From Calditrichota bacterium (GTDB taxonomy: Bacteria; Calditrichota; Calditrichia; Calditrichales; J004), in the NCBI GenBank assembly GCA_024277115.1, contig JAJRVW010000017.1, positions 18,333 to 82,332 of the forward strand: DNA of 64,000 nt, read 5' to 3'. The position numbers were made by a program, and so were the translations under genes. Below are positions 1 through 11,100 of the stretch, in pieces. Each line of letters opens with the position of its first letter. Position 1 is the stretch's first letter. The notes beneath the pieces are model-generated. The model made no database searches and was not told where the DNA came from. It was given only the letters and a program-made list of their open reading frames with translations.

Positions 1-141
1 ACTTATATTTGCGGTTAAGTTCCCAAATCGTATCTGTGTAAACGGAGACGGCGCTGGTGCTATAGTCGGCTCTTCCACACATGAAACGATAATTGATATC
101 ATAACAAATGCTGTTAATATATTCTTTATAAGTCGTAACAT
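1..141 (-). CDS. N-terminus of a lipoprotein, truncated by the window edge
   Basis: Reverse-strand translation MLRLIKNILTAFVMISIIVSCVEEPTIAPAPSPFTQIRFGNLTANIS has a signal peptide and a lipobox-like IIVSC; it runs off the window start. Confidence 0.55.
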   Translation of the reverse strand, partial: MLRLIKNILTAFVMISIIVSCVEEPTIAPAPSPFTQIRFGNLTANIS

Positions 142-274
142 TCTTACAACCTCTATTTTTTATTTGTAATTAAGTTTTTTTTGAGCATCCCCCACTCAAA
201 ACTTGAAAAAAAAATGATGTGTTAATAAAAAAAAAGCACCTAAACTAATTCTGAATATTAATTTAAAGAAAAAA

Positions 275-299
275 GGATCAGCCCTGAATGGGCTGATCC
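275..299 (-). terminator. Rho-independent terminator
   Basis: Perfect 10-bp stem GGATCAGCCC/GGGCTGATCC followed on the minus strand by a T-rich tract, just downstream of the T9SS gene stop at 316. Confidence 0.8.
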
Positions 300-315
300 G
301 GAAGAAAGAATTATA

Positions 316-2553
316 TTACTTAACAAGTAACATTTTTCTTGTACTATTAAAACTACCAGCTTTGATTGTATATACATACATACCAGATGCAAGGTTTGTA
401 GCATCAAATGTAGTTGTATGGCTACCAGCAACTTGCTTTTGGTTAACCAATGTAGCTACTTCACGACCTAAAATATCAAATACCTTTAGCTCAACTTTTG
501 CAGCTGTAGGCAATAAATAGTTTATGGTTGTAACTGGGTTAAACGGATTTGGATAATTTTGATGCAATTCAAACTGATCTACAACAACAGTTGGATCAAC
601 AATTGCCGTAGGCCTATTTGCTTCACCAAACCAATCAAATACAGGAGACGCAGGGTTTAGTTCATTGATAACCCAGAATGTACGGGCTGAATCAGCCTTT
701 GCAATCATGTCTAATCCTAATGGATCAAGGGCCCAGAAAGAAGCTTTCCAGTTTTCACCTTAGTTACGTGCAGCAACGGCAGCGCCACCATTATTTGGAT
801 CAGTTAAGATTGCTGTACCAGCATCAAGGGTCATATTGTCAATCCAGTTAGAAAGGCCTAAAGGACCTGTAGGATTGTAAGACAATACGGATGTATCATT
901 ATTAGCGTAAAGAACATCCATCCAACCTGTCAAAATATCACCAGAAACATGTTCGATAATCCATGGAAGAGTTTCATCATTACCATTAGGACCATAGTTA
1001 ATATCTTGTCCGCCTAATGTCTCAACTCCAAGATAATCTCTTTCAAAAGAACCAACAGGGAAGGTTGTATCAGCAAATCCAGAGATATACCCATAATCCT
1101 GACCTGTAAGAAGAAGATTTCTATGAGATTCGGCAGTAGCTTGTTTCATCCACTCCATATAAACAGGACCTGGATTAGGAGGGCTATTAAAAGGACCATC
1201 GCCCATTATATGATACAACTGCTCATAATTAGAAAGCAATTCAACTGAAAGCGGACCAAATGGTGCTTCCCAGAAGTCAACTCCCCAATACCAGTTTGTA
1301 TCAGAAGGTAAGCCTGACAACCAAAATGCATTGATTGTGCCAATTCCAAAGTTTGTATCATCGTAAGCAACCAAAATAGTATTAACTGCTTCAAATACAG
1401 TATAAGTTACAGGCTGGCTTGAAGTAGAAAGATCATTTACATCAGTAGCAACGATATAATATGTTACTTCAGATCCAGGAGCAAAACCGGGGATAACACC
1501 TGAAAAATCAGGCTCAGTTCCAGTCATTGCAACTGAATTTGTATCACCATCGACAACATAATACAATGTAGCCGATGCAACACCAGCAGAACCACCAGAT
1601 GGGTTGTCATCTGTGATAGATGCATCAACAGTCCGTGGGTCTGTAGAAAGTGTTGTTGGTAAGCTTGTCATAGAAGCAATAACAGGAGCGCGATCACCTG
1701 TAAGAACTACTGCAACATTAAAATCCCAGCTGTATAAACGTGTCCACCAACCATAATCGTCTGCAGACAAACGACCATTTCTGTATAATTTAAATCCGGT
1801 AATGCCAAGCTGGTTACTTGCAAGCCAACCTGAACGGCCCGCGTCGAGTGTTTGGCCATCATTCTTCGTAACAACACCAAATAACTCACCAGTTACTACC
1901 TGAGGGTTAAACCCAAGAAGATCCATGCTCACCCAGCTTTCTACGCCATTTTCAATAGTAATCGGCGCACCTTCACCAAGATCAGACCATAAGTCTGCAC
2001 CAAATGGGCTTCCCCATTGATTGGTTTCGCCCTGGCCTTTTTCTATCCAAGCGCCGGTTACGTCACTATCTTCTTCAAAACCACCAACATCATTAAAACC
2101 ATTACCTGTGGCTTCATAATATCCCCACCAGGCAGGGCCGGTAGATTGAGTTGATTGAATCTGATCTCTATCCCATGCCATGCTTACAAGCTTAACACTA
2201 ATAGCTGTGTTTTCGTCATCAGACGGCATTACAGAAACTGCAGTGATATCCATTTCTGTTGGGGCTTCAAACCACTGAACCATATAATCCTGACCAAAGA
2301 AGCCAAAGTTTACATTGTATGCAGAATGAGGTGCCCAGTTTAAAGTATCAATCGTACCATTAAGAGCGTCTAAAGACTGATCATAAGGTGTGATTTTACT
2401 AAAACCGCGATCTGCATTAACAGCAGTACGGATTTTTAAGACTTCATTTGCAGGACCTGCAATAGAGCCTCCCGGATTAAGAGTAACTTTGCTTTGAGCT
2501 AAAAGCAAAGCTGGAAGTAATAAAGAGAGAGTAAAGGTAAAAAACCTTTTCAT
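316..2553 (-). pseudogene. T9SS-secreted extracellular protein interrupted by an in-frame TAA at 760-762 (597 aa body plus C-terminal sorting domain)
   Basis: ORFs 760..2553 and 316..708 are in the same frame. The join reads ...[40 protein letters not shown]... The downstream part has a T9SS type A sorting domain ([17 protein letters not shown]...GREVATLVN...MLLVK); the upstream part has a signal peptide. Confidence 0.8.
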
Positions 2554-2752
2554 AATACACTCCTATATTGATGAATGATACAGTTAATTAAATTAATTAG
2601 ATTAGGTTTAAGGTGCTTCCCGGGCTCGAGCATAAACATAATACAATCAAAAAAACCTGTCAAGTGTTTTTATTAAAGCTTTGATTATTTAAAATGAATG
2701 GTCGGTTTTATGATTTAAGCCGTATTTATTACAAAAAAAATGCTATTTCCAG

Positions 2753-4930
2753 CTAACGTATTAAGATAAAGCGCACGTAAACGGGCTTATTTTTGTCATT
2801 TATTTCAGCTATGTACATTCCGCTGGCAACTGGATTTCCGGCATCATTTTTACCATCCCAGCTGGCAGTTTTCGAACTATAACTTTTTCTAAATACCTGC
2901 TGGCCTAGTGTGTTGTATATTTTTAATTCAAAATTGGAAGCGCTACCCGTATATTTTATTGTTACAAAATTGGAACCTGTTGCGGGAAAAGGATTTGGCG
3001 AAACAATCATCCTCGACTCGCTCGATGTCCCTGAAAAAGGTGTGGCTAACTCCATACGGATCATCCAACTGCCCGTAAGTTTTTGACCAGATAATGTTTG
3101 AAGCTCGTCCAAACTCTTGAATACCTGAAAAGGCTGCTTTAAAAAAGACCGCCCTATATGGGTATTTCCAGTAACGTCTACATACCCCATGGCGGCATTG
3201 CCCACAAAATTAATGCCGGCATCAAAATACTTTCCTTTATCACGTATATATTGTAAATCTTCCACATCTATACGTGTCCAACCTGTGTTAACAATATTTT
3301 TTACAAGGAAGGATTCAGAAGATGGATTTCGGTTTTTTGTTGAGAGCGAGGTGTTGTAAAGGTGAACATTTACATCGCTCGATCCCCCAGAGTTATAAAA
3401 CTCGATTGATTTTAATAAGGTTGTGTCACTCTCGGAAATAAATTGAATGGCATTTGTATTCTGAGAAGACGTAATGGCAAAGGTCGGTTCGTCCGCGCCA
3501 TACTGCACTGTTTTAAGATTGTATTTTTGTGTTGCACTCGCATTAATCGAAATACTCTTGCCTTGAGAAGAATTATTTAAAATATACAGTGTGTAGGTAT
3601 GAAACGCTTCACCAAAGCCAACTTCACTTATGTTTGTGGAGAATAGTTCATTATAATATGAAGTATTACCAAAGCCAGTTTTATGTACAAAAAGATTCTC
3701 AACAGATGTCCCTGAGAAGGAAAAACTTAAAGAATCACCATTTGTAAATTCAATTACCCTAAACGAATATGCGGCAAGTGAGGTATCTTTGCTGAAACTA
3801 TAATTGACGACCCTATCGTTAGGAATAGCTTTTATATATCGTAATGCAGACCAGTTAAAAGAATACTCCGGGGCAATACCCGGATCGTTTAAAGCGAGTG
3901 TCTTAAAAAAATCTTCGGTTATCGCGTCAATATTTTTACCAATATTTAGATTGGCAAGGGCGCTATTTATGCCGTCCATACTTTGCTTGTTGTTTTTTGA
4001 AATTTCAGTTATAAGTGACAACCCATATTTTTCGTATAGATAATATGTCCACAAAGCCACACGCGAATAATGCGGCAGGGAATTTTCAGCGTTCCATGAA
4101 GAAAGTCTTAAATGTGTGTTTTTTAGATAGTATTGTGGCGTCCTTAATCCATAACCGCATAAAAAAGAAGACAGTTCAGATAAACCTTCGTTTACCCAGG
4201 TTTTCTCGCTTCTGTCATTTGCATATTGGATAAGGTGCTGAAACTCGTGCGAAACCGTCCCAAGAACACTTCGCGTATTATATGTGGCATTCCCATTTAG
4301 CTCGTTATAAATGCCAGGATACGTATCAATATATAAGATGTCCGCTTTGTTAGAACCAGCATTGGTCGTTTGGTCGCCCGGATTAAAAAAGCCACCGAAG
4401 AATGATCCCGAGCCATCCCAGCCGTCTTGTATGTCGGTTAGAAGAAAATCAACTTTGGAATTTCCATCAAAATCAGGTGGATCTCCAAACACTTGAACGT
4501 CAATCTCGAAGATACCCTTATTGCGGTCCAAACTGCCCGATGGCGTTGTATTGATCAAACCATTATAAATGCTCTCAATTACCGAAGTAGTTACATGGTC
4601 GTTGTTTAATTCAGCTTTTTCTACCCACACATTTATTTGGCTATCGGTTTTTTTTAGTACAAAAAGTTTGCTGTCAAACGTAGGCGCCTGCGGATTTTTG
4701 AGGTTTAAGACAATAAACTTCTGCTCATCGCCAATTTCTGCGTTTGTTTTTTGAAGGCTGGTTAGCTTATAAAATTTTGATAGATCATTTTTTTTCAAAT
4801 CATCAAAATATTTATTCACATATTCTTGCGAGGGCATTAACGGTGTTCCAGAAACACGTGGCTCGCTAAAGAATGGTTCCTGAGCGGTTAAAACGGTTAC
4901 ATAAAGAAAGAGTATAAGTATTTTTAACAT
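2753..4930 (-). CDS. Secreted gluzincin-type metalloprotease with C-terminal T9SS/FlgD-like sorting domain
   Basis: Signal peptide; HEFQH followed by NEGLSE; C-terminus SPNPF...LKIYNTLGQQVF...NPVASGMYIAEI. Confidence 0.75.
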   Translation of the reverse strand: MLKILILFLYVTVLTAQEPFFSEPRVSGTPLMPSQEYVNKYFDDLKKNDLSKFYKLTSLQKTNAEIGDEQKFIVLNLKNPQAPTFDSKLFVLKKTDSQINVWVEKAELNNDHVTTSVIESIYNGLINTTPSGSLDRNKGIFEIDVQVFGDPPDFDGNSKVDFLLTDIQDGWDGSGSFFGGFFNPGDQTTNAGSNKADILYIDTYPGIYNELNGNATYNTRSVLGTVSHEFQHLIQYANDRSEKTWVNEGLSELSSFLCGYGLRTPQYYLKNTHLRLSSWNAENSLPHYSRVALWTYYLYEKYGLSLITEISKNNKQSMDGINSALANLNIGKNIDAITEDFFKTLALNDPGIAPEYSFNWSALRYIKAIPNDRVVNYSFSKDTSLAAYSFRVIEFTNGDSLSFSFSGTSVENLFVHKTGFGNTSYYNELFSTNISEVGFGEAFHTYTLYILNNSSQGKSISINASATQKYNLKTVQYGADEPTFAITSSQNTNAIQFISESDTTLLKSIEFYNSGGSSDVNVHLYNTSLSTKNRNPSSESFLVKNIVNTGWTRIDVEDLQYIRDKGKYFDAGINFVGNAAMGYVDVTGNTHIGRSFLKQPFQVFKSLDELQTLSGQKLTGSWMIRMELATPFSGTSSESRMIVSPNPFPATGSNFVTIKYTGSASNFELKIYNTLGQQVFRKSYSSKTASWDGKNDAGNPVASGMYIAEINDKNKPVYVRFILIR

Positions 4931-4933
4931 ATA

Positions 4934-5272
4934 TTATTTGCTTATATCCGGATACACTGTAGCAAGTTTATCCAGGTCTTTTTCAGAAAGAAAATTAAAC
5001 TCAATACCAACCTGAAAAGAACCATCCGCATGTTTTTTTTGGTTCCTGACCACACCCTTTGCTTTTACAACTTCATTGCCTACACCAAGGGCCAACTCTA
5101 TGTGCAACCCTGTTTCTATTGTTGAACTGGTGATAATTGCAATCCCGGTTCGGCTCATATCAATTGTTGTGGCCACACCTTCATGAAAAACCTGGTTATC
5201 TGCATTAAACAACCGGTACGAAATAAAATTTTTGGAATCTACCCTAAACGATTCCCTGCTTTCAAACTCCAT
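4934..5272 (-). CDS. PilZ domain protein
   Basis: RESFRVD...IDMSRTGIAIIT...VKAKGVVRNQKK...QVGIEF resembles the PilZ pattern. Confidence 0.65.
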   Translation of the reverse strand: MEFESRESFRVDSKNFISYRLFNADNQVFHEGVATTIDMSRTGIAIITSSTIETGLHIELALGVGNEVVKAKGVVRNQKKHADGSFQVGIEFNFLSEKDLDKLATVYPDISK

Positions 5273-5316
5273 CCTGTTCCCTCAGCTTTATCGGTTTAGT
5301 TTTACATTTTTAGCTT

Positions 5317-5562
5317 TTACGTATATTTTATTATTTCAAGTACATCCTCATCAAGCGTATCTTCGTCAAAATTCAGTTCTTTAATTTCTTTTAAGATGAG
5401 TTTAATTTTTGCCTCCGTATCCCACTTACGGTTCAAATAAAGATAATCATCCTGATAATACCGGACCAATCCACCCTTAAAATTGCCGCGGTCGGATTTT
5501 ACAGTAATATTTTGGGATTCTAAAAATAATATGAGTTTTTGAAGTTTTTGATCGTTAGTCAT
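5317..5562 (-). CDS. Small conserved-looking hypothetical protein (81 aa)
   Basis: Complete ORF with plausible start and stop between two annotated genes. Confidence 0.5.
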   Translation of the reverse strand: MTNDQKLQKLILFLESQNITVKSDRGNFKGGLVRYYQDDYLYLNRKWDTEAKIKLILKEIKELNFDEDTLDEDVLEIIKYT

Positions 5563-5750
5563 GTTTTATTGGAAGTATTATCTGAAATAATAAAATAAAA
5601 TCCAAATTATTATTTTGCAATTTAAAGAATAATCAAAAAAAAATGGTGCACTTATCCAACCCGATAAATGAACAGCGATAGCTAAACCAACATTATTGCA
5701 ACATTTTTTGATGGAGCCAAAACGCAAACGGTGCATAGCTGCAATATAAA

Positions 5751-6833
5751 TTATAAAAACTGCTCAAGTTCTTTATAGCGTAACTTATCCACAATCTCTT
5801 TTACCCGTTGCGAACTTTCCCTTTTGCAAATAAGGATGGCATCATCTGTCTCAACCAAAACGATATCCTCAACATCAATAGCCGCGATAAGTTTTTTGTT
5901 TTCTGAAAAGAAAAAATTATTTTTTGCGTCCAACTCAATGGTTTGGCCCAATTGCCTGGCATTACCATTTATATTTTTGTCTGCAAGATTATAAACAGCC
6001 TCCCACGAGCCCAGATCGTTCCAGTTAAAATCGGATTCAATCACACTCACTTTTTTAGCGCCTTCCATTATGGCATAATCAATGGAAATAGATTTTACAG
6101 CTGAATAAAGCTTAAGGATTCCCTCGTCCATTTCGGGGGTGTCAATCTTATCAGAAAGCTCGGGCAGGCCTTAGAACAGCTCGGGCAATTGTTGCTCAAA
6201 CTCGGCAAGTATGGAAAATGTAGACCAGACGAAAATGCCCGCGTTCCAAAAGAAATCACCACTTTCAATAAAACGCTGTGCGGTATCAAGATTTGGTTTT
6301 TCGGCAAAGGTTTTTACAGGATAGATTTTTTGACCTTCTAACTCCACCAGTTTTGAGTTGCGTTGAATATAACCGTAGCCTGTTTCCGGGTAGCCCGGTT
6401 TTATGCCTAAAGTAATTAAAGTGCCAGAGTCCAGCGCATATTTCTCTGCTGTTTTTAATATGTTTTGGAACCCCTCTACATCCCCAACAAGATGATCGGC
6501 AGGCAAAACAGCCATGGCCACATTTTGTTTATTTTCTCTTTTATTGATTATTGTGGCCGCTAAGGCAACACAAGGCGCGGTATTTTTTCCAAAGGGCTCG
6601 GTAATGACATTTTTTTTAGGTAATTGCGGAAGCTGGTCAAGCACTTCTTCCTTAAGGTTTTCTCCCGTAATAACTAAAATTTTATCATTTTCGGTAATAT
6701 CTTTTATACGGTCATACGTTTGTTGCAACATGGTGCGATCACCAAATATTTTCAGCAATTGCTTAGGCATGTTTTGCCTGCTCCTGGGCCAGAATCGCGT
6801 TCCGGCTCCGCCGGCCATCAAAACAATATACAT
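5751..6833 (-). pseudogene. manC: Mannose-1-phosphate guanylyltransferase interrupted by an in-frame TAA at 6171-6173
   Basis: MYIVLMAGGAGTRFWPRSRQNMPKQLLKI..., ETGYGYI, FAEKP, WNAGIFVW motifs. ORFs 6171..6833 and 5751..6131 are in one frame: ...QQLPELF*GLPELSDKIDTPEMDEGILKLYSAVKSISIDYAIMEGAKKVSVIESDFNWNDLGSW... Confidence 0.85.
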
Positions 6834-7757
6834 CTAATCTCCTTGATCCTCTTTAATAGTATCTAAATAATTTAATGCAAATTTGTTGGATTTGTCCATT
6901 TCCAACACGGCATTAAAAACTTTTTGCGCCTTATCCAAATCTGCGCTTAAAAAATAGGCCTCCCCCAAATTATTCAGGGCTTCTACATAACGTGGTTTTA
7001 TGGTAAGTGCTTTTAAAAATAATTTTATGGCAATATCGTAATTTTGCGCCACACGGTTTAAAAAGCCCAGATTATTAATTGCCTCCGGATAATCTTTTTG
7101 TAAACGTACGGCTTGTTCCAAATGGTGATAGGCGCTATCGTAATATCCTTCATAAAAAAGGGCGACCCCTAAATTATTATGTACTTTGGCATAATCCGGG
7201 TTAATATTTAAGGCGCGCTGATACACCGTTATTTGTTCCTGATAATCATCTTTTTTAGCGGCCTCTTCAGAATACTTAAATGCATCCATGGCAATACTGC
7301 CCGTCATAACCTGGTTTACAAGCTCCAGGTTCTTTTTTGCCGGCTGATAGTCCGGATTTATTTTTAAGGCCAGTTTAAATTTATCTTTTGCTTCCGGGTA
7401 CCTCTCGAGAAGAAAAAGCAGGTAACCACTGTTATTTGCAGCTTCATAATAAGTTGGGTCATACTCAACCGCCCTCTTAAAGGCACGCGCTGCCTCATTT
7501 AGTTTTCCTAACCTGTGGTAAGCAATGCCCACAAAATTGTGCAGTTCGGCATCCTTTGGGATTATATCCAACGCATCCCGCCACGATACAATGGCCAGGC
7601 TGTCATCACCCGATTTAAAATGTGTAAATCCAACCGAGACATAATTTTCGGCCTTATTCAGATCAGGCTTTTTGGGCCCATCCGGTTTTGAAGAAGAACA
7701 TGCGGCATAAAACTGGGCAGCGAGCACAAGCAGAATAAAAATTTTAATCTTTTTCAT
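6834..7757 (-). CDS. TPR-repeat lipoprotein
   Basis: Lipobox AACSSS; repeated TPR motifs (HNFVGIAYHRLGKLNEAARAFKRAVEYDP and others). Confidence 0.85.
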   Translation of the reverse strand: MKKIKIFILLVLAAQFYAACSSSKPDGPKKPDLNKAENYVSVGFTHFKSGDDSLAIVSWRDALDIIPKDAELHNFVGIAYHRLGKLNEAARAFKRAVEYDPTYYEAANNSGYLLFLLERYPEAKDKFKLALKINPDYQPAKKNLELVNQVMTGSIAMDAFKYSEEAAKKDDYQEQITVYQRALNINPDYAKVHNNLGVALFYEGYYDSAYHHLEQAVRLQKDYPEAINNLGFLNRVAQNYDIAIKLFLKALTIKPRYVEALNNLGEAYFLSADLDKAQKVFNAVLEMDKSNKFALNYLDTIKEDQGD

Positions 7758-8036
7758 GGTTCACCTAACTTTAGGGTTTAAACAAAATTGCATTACCAAG
7801 CTTAAGACTTCGTTTCTTTATTTTGGGTCTTTTAATGGTGGGCATGGTTCTACCGGTATCACTTAATTTTCAAAACACATCAATCTAAAATTAAATTGCA
7901 GGCATACATGCTCTTCGGTAATTGCCTTATAAATCAGGAATCTATAATCGTGTTTTAAAGTCATTTTTAGATATATATGCGCTTCTACTTCAATTTAAAA
8001 TAGGTCAAAATTTGATTAATACCTGGGCTGACCTTA

Positions 8037-8852
8037 TCACTGATCATACCAAAGTTGGCCGGTAAATACTATTTTGGCCGGACCGGAAATTAATTTTTGA
8101 GTATGACTGAATATAACATTTAATTCGCCACCTTTGGTAAAAACCTTTATTTTATCTGCTATCTTTTTTTGTATCGAATTGACAACAATGGCCGAAGCTG
8201 TTATCCCCGTACCGCATGACAACGTCTCTCGCTCCACACCACGCTCATAAGTGCGTACAAAAACAGACCCATCTTTCTGATTTACAACAAAATTTACGTT
8301 TGTCCCCTGTGGCGAGAACGCAGGATGCCCACGAATATATTTCCCAAAACTTTCGATTGCCTGGTATTTAAATTCTGGACTACATAAAAACACAACATGT
8401 GGCACACCGGTATTTGTATAAAATCCGCTCTCCACCCAGGTTGGGGGATTAAATTGCCCAATATTTATTTTTTCGATTTTCCCTGAGGCCAATACATCCA
8501 ATTCAATTAAGTTTTCTGAATGGTATTGCCCATAATGTTCACCATCGTCTGCCAGAAAATTAAAGCTGATATCCTTCTCCACCCAGCCCATTTTAAAGGC
8601 AAAATTGATTGCAGCCCGGCAGCCGTTGGCACACATCTCGCCACGCGACCCATCAGAATTGTAGTAGTGAAAGATAAAGGCCAGTTTATCATTTTTTTCA
8701 AGGCCAATTAGTCCATCTGCGCCAATCCCTAAACGGCGGTCACAAAGTTTTTGAATATTTTCTGAATTAAAAAAAGAAGATGGAAGGTTTTTATGGTCGA
8801 AAAGAATAAAATCATTCCCGGTTGCCTGGATTTTAAAAAAGTCCAATCGCAT
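8037..8852 (-). CDS. dapF: Diaminopimelate epimerase
   Basis: FFKIQATGNDFILFD, MCANGCRAA and ERETLSCGTG active-site motifs. Confidence 0.95.
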   Translation of the reverse strand: MRLDFFKIQATGNDFILFDHKNLPSSFFNSENIQKLCDRRLGIGADGLIGLEKNDKLAFIFHYYNSDGSRGEMCANGCRAAINFAFKMGWVEKDISFNFLADDGEHYGQYHSENLIELDVLASGKIEKINIGQFNPPTWVESGFYTNTGVPHVVFLCSPEFKYQAIESFGKYIRGHPAFSPQGTNVNFVVNQKDGSVFVRTYERGVERETLSCGTGITASAIVVNSIQKKIADKIKVFTKGGELNVIFSHTQKLISGPAKIVFTGQLWYDQ

Positions 8853-8860
8853 AAAAAACC

Positions 8861-10552
8861 TTATTTTTGTGGGGCCGGCAAGGTAAGTTTTATGCCGGAA
8901 GTCTCCCAGCGTTTGCGCACTTTGACACTATCGCCCCCAACAACAAATGGCTCACTGAAAGAAAATGGGAACAACCCTCCGGCAGAATATACCGCATTGC
9001 TGTCTCCATCAAAAAAGGATGAAAGCCGATAAATGCCCTCGGGCAAGTAATTTATTTTAAACCCATTTTTCCTATCTATTTTTGTTGAAAAAGAGGCGTT
9101 CTTTTTGCCAATTTCTGATGCCGTCACAAAAACAGTGGCGGCAGAGGAATTATTACGAACCACGGTTCCCGTAATTTCACCATAATCATCACCACTATTA
9201 ATCTTAATATGGCGGATACGCACGCTATCAGAAAGGGAGTCGCCCCACACGTTTTTTATTTTAGACAAATTTACTGTGAATGTATATATACTGTCTAAAG
9301 TTAAATTTTCTTTTGGTGTAAACTCTGCTTCAAATGCCGATGGAAAATTAAATATCCCTGTCACGGTATCACCATTTTGCCTGGTCAGGGTCAGATTGCT
9401 CACTAACGATTTTTTATCGAGCGGATTATTTACTTCAAAATAAAAACTTAAGGATGGATGGGCATCCCAAACACTGTCCTTTGGGCTAAGCGTAACAACC
9501 CGAAATGTATCCTGTTGCGTAAATGAAAGTGCTGTAAATGAAAGGGATGTATCCTTGCCCATGTTTAAACTGCTATCCGAGAAGGATTGAATAAAACTGG
9601 TGTACACTTTTCCACTGTCCATCGGGCTGGTATAAACTTCCAGCGTATTTTTCTCAGTAAGATTTTGGGAAACGGCCAAAATGGTAACAGGCGAGGTCGA
9701 AATGCTGTCACGGAGGGAAATCTGTTTTTTTGACTGAATTACGATGGGCTCGGAAAGCCTCAAATTAATTTGACGATTATGGATTGGCCGCACAGAATTT
9801 AAACGTGGTGGGAGTGTATCAATTCTTGTTATTCTGTAATTCAGCCCAGTAAAAACAAAATCTGAAGAGTCCAAAAGCACATCGGTATAAGGCAACCCGA
9901 TTTTTTCAAAATCAGCATCAATTTTTAAATTATTATTTTGGTCATCCACGGCAAACACACGGTAGCGCCCAAGTTTTAAATAATTGAGTAGAAATTTTCC
10001 ACCCTTCCCCGTCTGTGAAATATATTCCGGTTTATTTTTAACAAAGGTCATTGTATCGGGGCGTGAGTTAAATGCGAAAATGGAATAAGTTTGATTTTTT
10101 TTTGTACCATAAACCTTACCAGAAATCCGTCCATGGTCAATTTTATCACCTGTCGAAAATGCCAATTGATAGCTTTCGGCCAGCTTATTGTTTCTCAAAT
10201 CCTTCACAGTGGCGCCAATGCCCACTACATAAGTTTGGTCTGTTTTTAAGGAATCTGATAAATGGATTTCGAGGTCTACATCCGATGTCCATTCAGGTTT
10301 AAACCCGATTGGCGGGGATATAAAAATGCTGTTGTTTATTGATGATTCATCAATAGATTCGGAAAAGCTGATTTTAATATCAACAAGATTTTTTACCCCG
10401 GTGGAATCAGGGGCAGGGAAAGTAAAAATGATTTCAGGCGGTGTTTTGTCTGGAGGCCCACCACCAGGCGCCCTTTTGGAAGCACACCCGGTAAATATAA
10501 AAAGTCCTGTTAAAATGAAAAAAAGACTTATTTTATGATTGATTGGGATCAT
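8861..10552 (-). CDS. Ig-like (SbsA/Big_5 type) domain lipoprotein
   Basis: TGCASKRAPGGGPPDKTPPEI...PAPDSTGVKNLVDIKISFSESI, typical of FCB-group Ig-like lipoproteins. Confidence 0.75.
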   Translation of the reverse strand: MIPINHKISLFFILTGLFIFTGCASKRAPGGGPPDKTPPEIIFTFPAPDSTGVKNLVDIKISFSESIDESSINNSIFISPPIGFKPEWTSDVDLEIHLSDSLKTDQTYVVGIGATVKDLRNNKLAESYQLAFSTGDKIDHGRISGKVYGTKKNQTYSIFAFNSRPDTMTFVKNKPEYISQTGKGGKFLLNYLKLGRYRVFAVDDQNNNLKIDADFEKIGLPYTDVLLDSSDFVFTGLNYRITRIDTLPPRLNSVRPIHNRQINLRLSEPIVIQSKKQISLRDSISTSPVTILAVSQNLTEKNTLEVYTSPMDSGKVYTSFIQSFSDSSLNMGKDTSLSFTALSFTQQDTFRVVTLSPKDSVWDAHPSLSFYFEVNNPLDKKSLVSNLTLTRQNGDTVTGIFNFPSAFEAEFTPKENLTLDSIYTFTVNLSKIKNVWGDSLSDSVRIRHIKINSGDDYGEITGTVVRNNSSAATVFVTASEIGKKNASFSTKIDRKNGFKINYLPEGIYRLSSFFDGDSNAVYSAGGLFPFSFSEPFVVGGDSVKVRKRWETSGIKLTLPAPQK

Positions 10553-10730
10553 CCTTCAAAATATATAAATGAGGTGGATATTGCATTACTTTTAATAAAC
10601 AGGCACGCCTGGCATAAAAAGCAGTAAATAATTTATGATCTACATTTAAACCCGCAACACCTTTTGATAATCTTCCGCCATTAAGGTCAAGGGTATCAAA
10701 ATTTATGTGCATGACGAATCCAAAAGAGAA

Positions 10731-10750
10731 AACCCCGGATAGCCGGGGTT
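10731..10750 (-). terminator. Terminator of the rpsP-rplS operon
   Basis: AACCCCGGATAGCCGGGGTT hairpin followed by T-rich sequence on the minus strand; it touches the rplS stop codon. Confidence 0.8.
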
Positions 10751-11100
10751 TATTTTTCTTTAATACGCGCTGCTTTTCCTCGAAGAGATCGTAAATAGTA
10801 AAGTTTTGATCTTCTAACTTTTCCTTTTCTAAGCACTTTAACCGAGGCAATACGCGGGGAATGAATAGGAAAAATCCTTTCAACACCCACATTATGCGAA
10901 ATCTTACGGACTGTAAAAGTTTTATTAATTCCACCACCACGGATTTTTATTACAACACCCTCAAACAACTGAATTCTTTCTTTTTCACCTTCAACCACGC
11001 GCACCTGGACGGCAACGGTATCGCCGGGATGAAACTCAGGTAAATCTGTCCGAAGCTGTTCTGCTGTTACTTTATGAAGAATATCCATTATATTTCCCAA
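10750..11100 (-). CDS. rplS: 50S ribosomal protein L19
   Basis: [46 protein letters not shown]...[22 protein letters not shown]. Confidence 0.97.
   Translation of the reverse strand: MGNIMDILHKVTAEQLRTDLPEFHPGDTVAVQVRVVEGEKERIQLFEGVVIKIRGGGINKTFTVRKISHNVGVERIFPIHSPRIASVKVLRKGKVRRSKLYYLRSLRGKAARIKEK

Noticed and set aside
4928-4936. PilZ gene TAA in frame with the downstream metalloprotease gene (possible seventh interruption)
   Set aside because: The downstream ORF starts with its own ATG and signal peptide (MLKILILFLYVTVLTAQ) and the PilZ domain is complete, so this is a normal gene boundary.
10533-10940. 135-aa minus-strand ORF overlapping rplS
   Set aside because: The first half is out of frame inside rplS; the remaining ~60 aa after the terminator match no family I recognise.
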